A stretch of 64,000 nt of DNA, taken from positions 1,975,475-2,039,474 of the forward strand of contig SIJG01000009.1 in assembly GCA_023374025.1 (NCBI GenBank). The letters are read 5' to 3'. This stretch comes from Heterodera schachtii. Taxonomy: Eukaryota; Nematoda; Chromadorea; Rhabditida; Heteroderidae. Positions 9,641 through 20,627 of this stretch are shown one piece after another (position 1 is the first letter of the stretch; every line of letters begins with the position of its first letter). Made by a program: the position numbers and the translations under genes. The notes beneath the pieces were generated by a model that made no database searches, was not told the DNA's origin, and saw only the letters and a list, made by a program, of their open reading frames with translations.

Positions 9641-12600
9641 TTCATTCAATTTTGTTTGCCTTTTAGCGGCGAATCCAAAGTCGATAAAGCTGAAAATGGC
9701 CAAAATTAAATGTAGGAAGACAAAACATTATTTATTATATATATTTAATTTCTTTTTTATTTCGGCATTTATCGATAATTTCATTAAAATATCTTTTGTA
9801 TGGTCCTGTTTAAAATTTAAAAAATGACAATTCATGAAATTTAAATGCCAAACCGGTCCAATAGAAAAAAGATAAACCATTATTAGGAATTTTTGATAAA
9901 TGCCGTTTAAAAAAGGATATTAATTATTTCTTGGGTTTTTGGATGGACCAAAATGCATATTTTTGGAATTTAACAGTCCAATGTGTCAAGGTTGCTTTTA
10001 AAATCGTTGAATAAATTGCATATTTTTGATTACTTCTTGACTTAATTTGCAAAAATATGCTTTATGGTGACGAATATTTAATAAAATAGAATTTGATGGA
10101 TTATTTATGCATTTTTCTCGGAAGATTAATAGAAAATTGGATCAAATAATTAGTAGAACCTATTTAATTTTGACTGTTAAATTCTAAAATATGCTCTAAA
10201 AGAGGACAAAATTATTAACAAAAATATTCTATTTTTTCCATTTCGACCTTTATCGGAAATCTCGTAGAAAAACATATTTTTAGCTTTTTGGCAACAATAT
10301 TTTAAAATTATATTTTGACTGAGCGGCGCCAATGCCCATTTTTGCTGGTCGGCGCAAATTTCGCGGCGAAAATTTCGCAACATGCCTAATTTTGGTCGTT
10401 CTGATTTTTTTAAACATTTTTTGATTGAAATAGCACACCAAAAGTCATAAGCAAGGAAATAAAGTAAATTTTGCTGTTAATTTCCAATATATTTGTGGTT
10501 TAGTGGTTAGTGCTTCAACACTAACAATATTTCGTTAGGAGTTCGACACCGGTTTACGTTTTCATTTGAATTTATTTTTATCTGATTAATGCAGAGTTTC
10601 TTTATTTTCTTATTTCTAAGAAATGTTCTGATTTTAGGGCGTATTTTCATCCAAAAGAATGAAATTTCTGAAAAATTTGGCTAATTTCTAACAAAATTCA
10701 TAAAAAAAAATTTCCCCCGGCGGCGCCTATCGGCACCACCGGCCCCCAAAAAAAACCTATTTTTTTCTTAAAAAATTAGCATAAATCAATAAATCTGGTC
10801 ATTCTTTAGACAAAATCTGTGTAATTTATGCCAAAAGGATTTAAGATACCTCGACTAAAGGAATGTGGAGCCAACACATCATTCATAAAAATTAATTTTT
10901 TTTTTTGTGAGATTTTTTTGAGCTAATTCAAATCAAACCCCGGCCCCCGTCCCCGCGGGGGCGGAATTATCATGCCCCGCCACCACCCGTGCGATACTTT
11001 TCCCAGACCCTCCGTTTTGACACTAACAAAAATGACACTCATAATTAAAGAAATTATACAGTGCATTGTGCCATTCTCCCACGCCGCCCGTTTTGGCACA
11101 TTAAAATGATACTCAAATTGGAAAAGAGTCCCATTCATTGAAAAACTTTTAAATTAAAGGTCAAATTAGCCGGAATGGATAATTTTTATAAAATTTTTTG
11201 AAAGAAAAGATAATTAACGCGCGTACCATTTTGGCATTCTGCTCATCAAAGGAATTCATTAAATTGACTTATTGTGTGATTTAATATTTTTATCGTTAGT
11301 CATTACTAAAACGGTTGCAATAATGGCCGATTTGAAAAATTTATCGGTAATTAACGATTTAATTTATAATTATTATTTTGTTTGTGTTTCAGTTCTTTTT
11401 GGAATTCGCAAATGAATCTCCAAATTGGAAATTGATCAGCTGTGCTGCCATATTGGGTATCATCGCGACCATCGGAATTTTCTTCGATTTTTCAGTCATT
11501 TACATCACCATCAGGACTAAGTAATTAAACATATTTTTAATTAACGAATATTTATTGGTTTAGGTCACTCAATGGCACATCAAATTACCTTTTGGCACTT
11601 TGCTCCTTTTTTGAAATTATTCACCAATCTGGCAATTTTCTGTTCGTTTATGTCGCTTTTTCTGGACAAAATTTAATTGAGTATCGTTTGGCAGCAAAGA
11701 TTGTATTTATCCCATCACTTGGTTATGGTACGTTTAAAAATCTGAATTTTTATAATTTATGAATTACTTTTTAGGAGCAATTTACACTTCAATGCTTTTC
11801 ACAGGAGTTGACCGACTGATCGTATTAATTTTTGGTGAAATGTACGGTAATTATTCTTAATTAATTAATTCAATTTAAATTTATAGGAACAATAAGCATA
11901 AAATTCGTTTGTATTTGGCAAGTGTCACAATTATTTCTGCTTTCTTCGGTTGCTTTTCTACTGTTTCACTGTACCAAGATGCTCAAATGCATGGTGATCT
12001 GCTGATCACCGGTTGCACTGTTGACTTTTTTATGGTTTAATTAAAAAGCATAAAATTGAACAATTATATATTTTAGTTTACGCCAATCTTTCGAATCATT
12101 ATTTATTTGTTGATCATCACAAGCACTTTAATCATTTATCTGGTTGTTGGAATTGTGATCAAATTTAAATCAACCGGTTGCTTAATGCTTCATTACACTA
12201 TTTAAATTTTAAGTGCCCACTAATTTAGGTTTACCCACGGCTGATTCGATGAATAAACGTGTTTTTCGTGCTCTTTGTTGTATCATCACAGTGAACATTG
12301 GGGGCTACTTAATCTGCATGATTTTTGTTGATCTGATCAAGCAATTAATTTCGTCTCCGATCACTGCTTGGTTTGGGCAAGTAATCGCTTTAATTCTTTT
12401 GACCATTGGCGCTGCGTCGAATGGACCAATTTTATATTTTACGAGGTAAATTAGAAATAAAATAGTTTTTAATTACTCATATTTTTATTTTTAATTTAGC
12501 AAGGAATATCGAAAAGCTTTTCGGGATGCATTTCCAATGATATTTAAACGAAATTTAAATCTAATTCACGTTTATCCACAGTAAAATGGAATCACATTCG

Positions 12601-13006
12601 CTCCGACCACGGGACACCATCGCAATCTTAGATAAAAAAAATTGTAAAAAAATTGAATTAAAATATTGTAAAATTCCAATAAAATGTCAGTTTTTACTTC
12701 GGATTATTTAAAACAATAGTTTTTCTTCATCGGCATCAATTAAATAAAATGAATTAAAGAATTTTGTTTTAATAAAACCTCAAATGAACCCATGAATCTT
12801 TAAAAGCAAATTAAATTAGGAATCGGAAACATTAAATTTAAAATGTCCTCAATTAAGCGCAGAAACAATTAAAAACGGAGACCATCGCCAAAAAATGTCC
12901 CCAAAAGGTTGGAAACCGCTTACATTGAAGACGAAAAATAAATTTAAAATGTCCTCAATTAAGCGCAGAAATAATTAAAAACGGAGACCATAGTAGTATC
13001 AGGCCC
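9519..13006. repeat. Tandem duplication, copy 2
   Basis: Second copy of the unit at 5608-9083 in the same order: SPRY remnant, tRNA-like stretch, decayed MITE tail, GC-rich patch, receptor gene and the paired 3'-flank block. The few differences from copy 1 point to a recent event. Confidence 0.9.
11323..12584 (+). CDS. srsx-like chemoreceptor GPCR, intact tandem duplicate, 310 aa
   Basis: Exons 11323-11346, 11393-11520, 11564-11727, 11775-11841, 11887-12034, 12077-12176, 12229-12445, 12500-12584, with the same lengths and phases as the gene at 7404. The protein differs at only a few residues (for example MADLKNLS at the start and SGQNLIEY instead of SGKNLIEY). All splice sites are canonical and no frame is broken. 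It keeps GVDRLI, SNGPILYFTR and SKEYRKAF. Very recent duplication is the likely reason for the similarity; collapse or duplication artefacts of assembly are the alternative, but the small indels in introns argue for two real loci. Confidence 0.9.
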
Positions 13007-13264
13007 ATTTTGTTTTAGTTTTTTATTTTCGTTTGTTGCGAAATTTTTGTGCGCGGCGTTTCATTTAGCACAAAAAATGGTGCCATCCGAGCATCAAGGT
13101 CGAAATTGTTATGTTCACAATGTGTCAATAAAACTTTTCGGTCGAGAAAATTTAAAGCGCGGTGGACTTCGCCGAAGCGACTTCATTTCAATTCCATTTC
13201 GCTTGAGGCGGGGGTGGCGGGGACACTCTTTGCCATAGTATATGGTGCTAAAACCGAGCGTGTA
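13007..13264. other. Unassigned moderately GC-rich stretch
   Basis: Contains AAAATGGTGCCATCCGAGCA and CTTCGCCGAAGCGACTTC in two overlapping frames of 60-100 codons, neither with a recognisable domain. Composition is unlike the surrounding AT-rich DNA. Possibly a piece of an unrecognised repeat. Confidence 0.3.
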
Positions 13265-13815
13265 GTGCTAGGACCCCTCCAAAATCCTAAACCTATTAGA
13301 GTGCTGTTTCTCTTTGAAGATGCCGCCCACTCACAATCCCGAGCCTATTGAGGAGCTGTTTCTCTTTGAAGTTGTCGCCCGCTCACAATCCTGAGCCGAT
13401 TGAAGGGGTGATTTCTTTTGAAGTTGCCGCCCGCGCAGGTATTTTCTTTGAACTTGCCGCCCCAGAGTTTTTTACCGCATAATCTCAAACCCATTGGAGG
13501 GTTGTAACCCTGTGAAGTTGCCGCCTCAAATTAAATCCCATAATTGATTTGACAAATCCTAAACATTGTAGGAGTGCAACCTTTTGAAGATGCCACCAAT
13601 AACCAAAACCTATGGGAGGGGTGCAGTCCTTTGATGTTGCCGACCACTTATTGGGGACAAACCGAAACCTATTTGACCCCCTATGACTTGCCGCCCAACC
13701 GTGGGGATGTCCAAACCAAAACCTATGGGAGGGGCGCAGCCCTTTAGTGTTGCCGCCCGACCACTATCCCGAGCCTATGTGAGGGTGTTCTTTGAACTCT
13801 GCCGCCTTGTGGATT
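13265..13815. repeat. Degenerate tandem repeat, units about 55-70 bp
   Basis: Roughly nine diverged units built on AACCTATGGGAGGGG, then GCAGCCCTTTGA and GTTGCCGCCC. Examples start near 13283, 13342, 13394, 13486, 13602, 13665 and 13719. The units are too diverged to be a young satellite. Some frames stay open through several units, but no start or splice pattern supports a gene. Confidence 0.6.
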
Positions 13816-13884
13816 TTAATTCTCCCCAAATCCGTGCGCGTTTTCACTTCCCCTCCCCGCGCCGCGGGAAGGTCATCAAGCATC

Positions 13885-13908
13885 CACCTGTCACAAATGT
13901 GACAGGTG
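13885..13908. repeat. Perfect 11-bp hairpin
   Basis: CACCTGTCACA, then AA, then TGTGACAGGTG. No T-run follows closely enough to call a Pol III terminator. It stands out in otherwise non-coding sequence; function unknown. Confidence 0.6.
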
Positions 13909-14324
13909 AAGGAAATTCATTTTTTCTTTTGCAAATTAATCCCTTATTTTTTTGATCCCAAACATTTTTGGGCGACTTTATTTTCTCAAATTCTGAGATT
14001 TTTTTATGATTTTTTTTCTGATCCTGAAATTAAAAATACATTTTGAAAATTGCCAAAACCGTGCGGTTTCTTATCACCCCGCCCCTCCCTCCCCACCCGC
14101 CCCGCGCCGCGATTCCGCCGCCGCGCAAAGTAATCGATAATGGAATTTGGAAGAAGTGTGAATTAATTGATATTGACAGCAAATAATGCCAATAAATAAA
14201 TTATTGAATTTGACGATAAAATTAGTTATTTAAATCCAATTTAAAAATAAAATCGAAAATGAATAAATAAATTAGGATGAAAAAATCTGTCAACCAAAAT
14301 TGTTGATGGGTTTTTTTCTCTTTC

Positions 14325-14570
14325 ATTGGTTTCGCAATACGCACGTGACTTTTTGTTCCAATTATTTCACAATATGATACCAAATTTGCAAACCTGTCAA
14401 TAAAAAATGATTGATTCGTTCTTCATTTATCCGTTCATTTCGCAATACACACGTGACTTTTTTTTATAAACAATTTCGCAATATGGACCATTTTATTTGA
14501 TATGATAATGAGTTTTTTTATCCTTTTCAACCATTATTTCGAATGTGCACGTGACTTTTTGTTTTATTTG
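14325..14570. repeat. Repeated CACGTGACTTTTT blocks
   Basis: TTTCGCAATACGCACGTGAC (14330-14349) recurs as TTTCGCAATACACACGTGAC near 14437 and as TTTCGAATGTGCACGTGAC near 14537, each followed by a T-run. The spacing is about 100 bp. Each contains an E-box hexamer CACGTG. They may be degenerate repeat units or clustered protein sites. No gene is visible between 13909 and 14755. Confidence 0.45.
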
Positions 14571-14755
14571 GCTCAATTGGGGTTTCCATTTCGCTAATTC
14601 TTTGTATGAATTTTCACTGATTTAAATCACAAACTTCGTTTTGGTTTCAAAATAAATTCATCTTTATACCGCCAAAGGTGGTGTGAACAATTATTTAAGA
14701 TTTTATCACGTCATAGTTGCCATGACCTCAGTTTGATTCAGTTCGATACTTTTCC

Positions 14756-15125
14756 TACGGACCAGGCCGTTTTCGCGCCGGCCGTTTTCGCGCCAACGCA
14801 GTTTTTGAACTATAACTTTTTTTCATTGTCAACCAAATCCAACTTTCTTGGTATCATTCGATAGCCCTAAGTATCCTCTATTTTCCTGCAAAATTGTGAA
14901 AATTTTCATTAAGGTTCAAAAAAGTTCCGGCCAAAAATGTTTAGAAAACCAGTTTTTTGAAGTTTTCTGGCCATAACTTTTTTGAACCTTAACCAAATTT
15001 TTCGCAATTTGGCAGGCTAATAGAGTAAATATAGACTATCGAATGATAGCAAGAAAGTTGGATTTGGTTGACAATGAAAAAAGTTATAGTTCAAAAACTG
15101 CGCTGGCGCGAAAATGACCCCGACC
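14756..15125. mobile_element. Foldback element with GTTTTCGCGCC ends
   Basis: The left terminus carries two CCGTTTTCGCGCC units and the right terminus the inverse GGCGCGAAAA. The two halves mirror each other around about 14950 (ATAACTTTTTTTCATTGTCA at 14811 against the complement near 15073). Flanks ACTTTTCC (14748-14755) and CCTTTTCC (15126-15133) look like an 8-bp target duplication with one change. The paralogous promoters of the genes at 7404 and 11323 carry the uninterrupted GCGATACTTTTCCCAGACCC, an empty site. Confidence 0.7.
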
Positions 15126-15495
15126 CCTTTTCCCATACCCTCCGTTTTGGCACTAACAAAAATGACATTCATAATTAAAAGAAATTATACAGTGCATTGT
15201 GCCATTCTCACGCACCGCCCGTTTTGGCACAATAAAATGATACTCAAAATTGGGAAAGAGTTCCCATTAATTGAGAAACTTTTAAATTAACTGTGGAAAA
15301 ATTGTAATCCGAATCAAATTAATTTTTTTCAATTATTTTTTACGCTTTGTTTGATATTTTTTTAAATTTTTCAAAGAAAAGATAATTAAAACGCGTCCCA
15401 TATTAAGGCATTTTGCTCTTCAAAGGAATTCATTAATTTGGCTTATTGTGTGATTTAATATTTTATCGTTTATCATTACTAAATCTGTTGCAATA

Positions 15496-16788
15496 ATGGC
15501 CAATTTAAAGAATTTAACGGTAATTTTAATTTAAATTATTATTTTTAAAATTAATTTCAGTTCTTTTTGGAATTCGCAAATGAATCTCCAAATTGGAAAT
15601 TGATCAGCTGTGCTGCCATATTGGGTATCATCGCGACCATCGGAATTTTCTTCAATTTTTCAGTCATTTACATCACCATCAGGACAAAGTAATAAAATAT
15701 TTAATTAATTTATATTTGATATTATCTATTGTTTTGGGTCACTCAATGGCACATCCAATTATCTTTTGGCACTTTGCTCCTTTTTCGACATTCTTCACCA
15801 ATTTGGCCATTTTCTGTTCGTTTATGTCACTTTTTCTGGACAAAATTTAATTGAGTATCGTTTGGCAGCAAAGATATTATTTATCCCATCACTTGGTTAT
15901 GGTAAGTTAATAATTTGAATTTTTATAATTTATTAAATTACTTTTTAGGAGCAATTTACACTTCAATGCTTTTCACAGGAGTTGACCGACTGATCGTATT
16001 AATTTTTGGTGAAATGTACGGTAATTATCCTTAATTAATTAATTCAATTTAAATTTATAGGAACAATAAGCATAAAATTCGTTTGTATTTGGCAAGTGTC
16101 ACAATTATTTCTGCTTTCTTCGGTTGCTTTTCTACTGTTTCACTGTACCAAGATGCTCAAATGCATGGTGATCTGCTGATCACCGGTTGCACTGTTGACT
16201 TTTTTATGGTTTAATTAAAAAGCATAAAATTGAACAATTATATATTTTAGTTTACGCCAATCTTTCGAATCATTATTTATTTGTTGATCATCACAAGCAC
16301 TTTAATCATTTATCTGGTTGTTGGAATTGTGATCAAATTTAAATCAACCGGTTGCTTAATGCTTAATTACACTATTCAAATTTTAATTACCCACTAATTT
16401 AGGTTTACCCACGGCTGATTCGATGAATAAGCGTGTTTTTCGTGCTCTTTGTTGTATCATCACAGTGAACATTGGGGGCTATTTAATCTGCATGATTTTT
16501 GTTGACCTGATCAAGCAATTTATTTCGTCTCCTATCACTGCTTGGTTTGAACAAGTAATCGCTTTAATTCTCTTGAGCATTGGCGCTGCGTCGAATGGAC
16601 CCATTTTATATTTTACGAGGTAAATTAAAATTAAAATGGTTTTAATTATTATAAATTTTTATTTTTATTTTAGCACGGAATATCGAAAAGCATTTCGGGA
16701 TGCATTTCCAATAATATTTAAACGAAATTTAAATGTAATTCAAGTTTCTCCACAACAAAATAGAACCAGATTCGTTGCAACCACATGA
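15496..16788 (+). pseudogene. srsx-like chemoreceptor, complete frame but GG acceptor before exon 3
   Basis: Third receptor of the plus-strand cluster. Exons 15496-15519, 15561-15688, 15738-15901, 15949-16015, 16061-16208, 16251-16350, 16403-16619, 16674-16788 give a 320-residue frame without stop (MANLKNLT start; GVDRLI; SNGPILYFTR; STEYRKAF; longer tail ending RFVATT). The acceptor of intron 2 at 15736-15737 is GG rather than AG. The 49-bp intron holds no AG beyond its donor, and retention meets a stop at once after RTK. Either the gene is dead or a GT..GG intron is used. Compared with the two upstream genes it has FGHFLFVYVTFSG in exon 3 and diverged introns. Confidence 0.75.
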
Positions 16789-17078
16789 CATCATCGCAAT
16801 CTTAAATTTTAAAAAATGAAAAAATTATTCATAACATTGTAAAATTTCAATAAAATATCATTTTTTACTTTGGATTATTTAAAAAGAAATAGTTTTTTCA
16901 TCGGCATCAATTAAAACAATTAATTAAATAATTTCAAACGAACCCATGAATCTTTAAAGCAAATTAAATTGTGAAGTGGAAATATTAAAATTTAAAATGT
17001 CCTCAATTAAGCGCAGAATTAAAAACGGAGACCATCGTCAATAAAAATTATGTAATCTGAAATCAATAAAAGAAATAA

Positions 17079-17202
17079 AAAAGTGACCAAATCACTTTTA
17101 TTTTTAAATTTCATCTATCAATGATTTATACGCAAAAGCGTGCCGCCGAAAAATAAAGAAATAATGAAATAATAATATCAAAACAATCAATTGGTCACTT
17201 TT
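17079..17202. repeat. Inverted repeat AAAAGTGACCAA / TTGGTCACTTTT
   Basis: A perfect 12-bp inverted repeat about 100 bp apart at the boundary between the receptor 3' flank and the LINE tail. Between them lies an A/T-rich segment with CAAAAGCGTGCCGCCG. It recurs unchanged at about 20502-20625 and 27178-27301, so it travels with the repeat unit. It could be a tiny MITE or part of the LINE 3' UTR. Confidence 0.5.
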
Positions 17203-17204
17203 GG

Positions 17205-19254
17205 AGTTGGGGCGGAAAAGAAATCAACAAATTAAGATCAGTCTTTCAAGAAGTTTGGCAAACTCATTAGGATTTAGTAATCTCGTCTCTTTAGGTAAAA
17301 GTCTATAGAGACGAGAGGTTCGAATAAAGAACGAGTTGTATCTAACATTGGTTGAGCAATAAGCTGTTCTTATAGTGAATTCGTTTTTTACAGGGTTTTT
17401 GGAAAAAGAGAAGGATTCGTTATTTTGTAAATTTATTTTACCTAAAATTGTTTCATGGAAAAGTTTTAAGTCTATTTTTAATCTACGACTCTCAAGCGAC
17501 TTTTGATCATAAATGTTTAACAATTCAGCATAATTAGGTAAATCAACAGTATAATTGTTACGTCTAAATATTACTCTCAAAAAAGTTTTTTGAACATTCT
17601 CCAATTTTTCTATTTACAAGTATTTTCGTATCACGAGTTTTGATTGACTTTAGTATAGCGAAAGCAGATCGTAATGCTTTTTTCGAGATAATGTCAATAT
17701 GTTGTGCCCATTTCAAATCATTAGTAAAATAAATTTAGGAATTTGAAAGTCATCAATAAAATAATTTATTTTTTGATTTTTGTGTCCTAAATGTAAAGTT
17801 AAACATTTATTTGAAGCGATTTTAAGGCCGTTAAATTTACAGTATTGATTAAATTTGTTAATAAAATTTTCGAGTGGAGAAAAGGAAATATTTGAAAGAA
17901 CATGATAGGCCTTAAGATCATCGGCAAATAGTTTAATTTTAACATTTTCAGTTTCGCAGAATTTTGGTAAATCGTAAATGTAAATGAGAAATAAAAGTGG
18001 TCCCAATATTGAGCCTTGCGGCACACCACTGAGACAGGGATATTCATCAGAGAAATCAGACCCGTGACGAAAAACTTTCGATTTTCTAAGTAATTCTGAA
18101 TCCATTTTAATAAGGAATTATTTATACCAATGCTTTGGAGCTTAGATATTAGCCGGTTATGTGGAACCGTGTCGAATGCTTTAGCCAAATCAAAATAAAT
18201 TACATCAATTGATTTTTTATTTCCTAAAGCAAAACTAAAATCATCCACCACTTCAAGAAGTTGAGTGGTAACAGAATGTGCTTTACGAAAACCATGTTGG
18301 CAATTTGGTAACAAATTATTTCTTTCAACAAAATTTTTTATTTTTCCTGCTATATTTTCTTCCAAAATTTTGGAAACAGAACATAGCAGAGAAATCGGAC
18401 GAAAGTCGACTGGGTTTACCGGATTTTGAATTTTTGGGACAGGGCAAATAATTGACTTTTTCCATATTTCTGGAATTTGGGCAGTCATCAATGAGAAACT
18501 AAAAAATATGGAAAAATGGTCGGATTAAATTTTCTTTACAATTTTTCAAAAAAATGTTGGGAATTCCATCAATACTAGTGTTGTTAGCATTTGAAAGTTT
18601 GGAAAGAGAGAAATAAATTTCATATGGGGTTATGTTAAAATATTCGATATTTTTTCAGGATTTTCTATGCATTGAAATTGTTCTAAATTTTGATCTGTAA
18701 AAACGGAAAAAAATTGTTGCGCTAATGCATTCGACTTTTCCTTATCTGAAAAGAGGATCAGACCATTTTTATCAGTAAATGCAGGTATCATAGTATTTTT
18801 AGTCTTAAGGAAAGAGTTTATAAATTGGAAACGTTTTTTAGAGTCCAAGGTCCGCAAAAACTTATTTTCGCGTTTTTATAAAATTTATTTATTTCTACAT
18901 CGATTTTTTTCGAGACTTCTAAGAATTTTATTTTTATATGGTCTTTGTGAATGTCCTTCCAAAGCTGTTTACGATAAATGATTAATTTCAAAATATGTTC
19001 GGGCAGTTTTTCAACTTTATTTGTTGTTTGTATGGGAACATAATTCCTTATCAAATTATTTAGGAAAAACATAAATTTTTGGTAAATAAGCTCTATGTCA
19101 GGGCAATCAGAAAAAAATAAATTTAATTTTTCTGATCTATTTTTTGGAATAGAAATTGTTTTTATTTTGTTTTCTAAATTCAATTTAATAAATTTATTTC
19201 TGAAAAATGGAGAAAAACGTGTAATTTCGTTAATTAATTGGCAGGTGAATTGTT
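17205..19254 (-). mobile_element. LINE (CR1/Jockey-like) copy 1, defective
   Basis: Minus-strand non-LTR retrotransposon. From the 5' side it reads an N-terminal region (LINEITRFSPFFRNKFIKLN, then NRSEKLNLFFSDCPDIELIY), then reverse transcriptase (DFRPISLLCSVSKILEENIA; QHGFRKAHSVTTQLLEVVDD; YFDLAKAFDTVPHNRLISKL; SGVPQGSILGPLLFLIYIYD; LFADDLKAYH, the catalytic FADD box) and a C-terminal region (NVQKTFLRVIFRRNN ... YDQKSLESRRLKIDLKLFHE) ending with a stop at 17224. The endonuclease domain is absent and the frame breaks several times. This copy alone lacks about 36 bp near 17731. Its 5' end is fused to antisense receptor exon 3, so the first residues (MLPNDTQLNFVQ) are receptor sequence read backwards. 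Confidence 0.8.
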
Positions 19255-20211
19255 TTTTCTGGACAAAATTTAATTGAGTATCGTTTGGCAGCAAAGATAT
19301 TATTTATCCCATCACTTGGTTATGGTAAGTTAATAATTTGAATTTTTATAATTTATTAAATTACTTTTTAGGAGCAATTTACACTTCAATGCTTTTCACA
19401 GGAGTTTACCGACTGATCGTATTAATTTTTGGTGAAATGTACGGTAATTATCCTTAATTAATTAATTCAATTTAAATTTATAGGAACAATAAGCATAAAA
19501 TTCGTTTGTATTTGGCAAGTGTCACAATTATTTCTGCTTTCTTCGGTTGCTTTTCTACTGTTTCACTGTACCAAGATGCTCAAATGCATGGTGATCTGCT
19601 GATCACCGGTTGCACTGTTGACTTTTTTATGGTTTAATTAAAAAGCATAAAATTGAACAATTATATATTTTAGTTTACGCCAATCTTTCGAATCATTATT
19701 TATTTGTTGATCATCACAAGCACTTTAATCATTTATCTGGTTGTTGGAATTGTGATCAAATTTAAATCAACCGGTTGCTTAATGCTTCATTACACTATTT
19801 AAATTTTAAGTGCCCACTAATTTAGGTTTACCCACGGCTGATTCGATGAATAAGCGTGTTTTTCGTGCTCTTTGTTGTATCATCACAGTGAACATTGGGG
19901 GCTATTTAATCTGCATGATTTTTGTTGATCTGATCAAGCAATTTATTTCGTCTCCTATCACTGCTTGGTTTGAACAAGTAATCGCTTTAATTCTCTTGAG
20001 CATTGGCGCTGCGTCGAATGGACCCATTTTATATTTTACGAGGTAAATTAAAATTAAAATGGTTTTAATTATTATAAATTTTTATTTTTATTTTAGCACG
20101 GAATATCGAAAAGCATTTCGGGATGCATTTCCAATAATATTTAAACGAAATTTAAATGTAATTCAAGTTTCTCCACAACAAAATAGAACCAGATTCGTTG
20201 CAACCACATGA
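19251..20211 (+). pseudogene. 5'-truncated srsx copy, exons 3(part)-8
   Basis: Starts mid-exon 3 at TTCTGGACAAAATTTAATTG, directly against the LINE. Remaining exons: to 19324, 19372-19438, 19484-19631, 19674-19773, 19826-20042, 20097-20211. Frames and splice sites are intact downstream, but TM1 and part of TM2 are missing. The DR motif is changed to GVYRLI (GAC to TAC at about 19408-19410). The 3' part is nearly identical to 15902-16788. Confidence 0.85.
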
Positions 20212-20627
20212 CATCATCGCAATCTTAAATTTTAAAAAATGAAAAAATTATTCAAAACATTGTAAAATTTCAATAAAATATCATTTTTTACTTTGGATTA
20301 TTTAAAAAGAAATAGTTTTTTCATCGGCATCAATTAAAACAATTAATTAAATAATTTCAAACGAACCCATGAATCTTTAAAGCAAATTAAATTGTGAAGT
20401 GGAAATATTAAAATTTAAAATGTCCTCAATTAAGCGCAGAATTAAAAACGGAGACCATCGTCAATAAAAATTATGTAATCTAAAATCAATAAAAGAAATA
20501 AAAAAGTGACCAAATCACTTTTATTTTTAAATTTCATCTTTCAATCATTTATACGCAAAAGCGTGCCGCCGAAAAATAAAGAAATAATGAAATAATAATA
20601 TCAAAACAATCAATTGGTCACTTTTGG

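Noticed and set aside
13047..13351. Overlapping plus-strand ORFs starting MCAAFHLAQ and MRGVSFSTK
   Set aside because: No domain, no splice or promoter context, and the two frames compete over the same repeat-like DNA.
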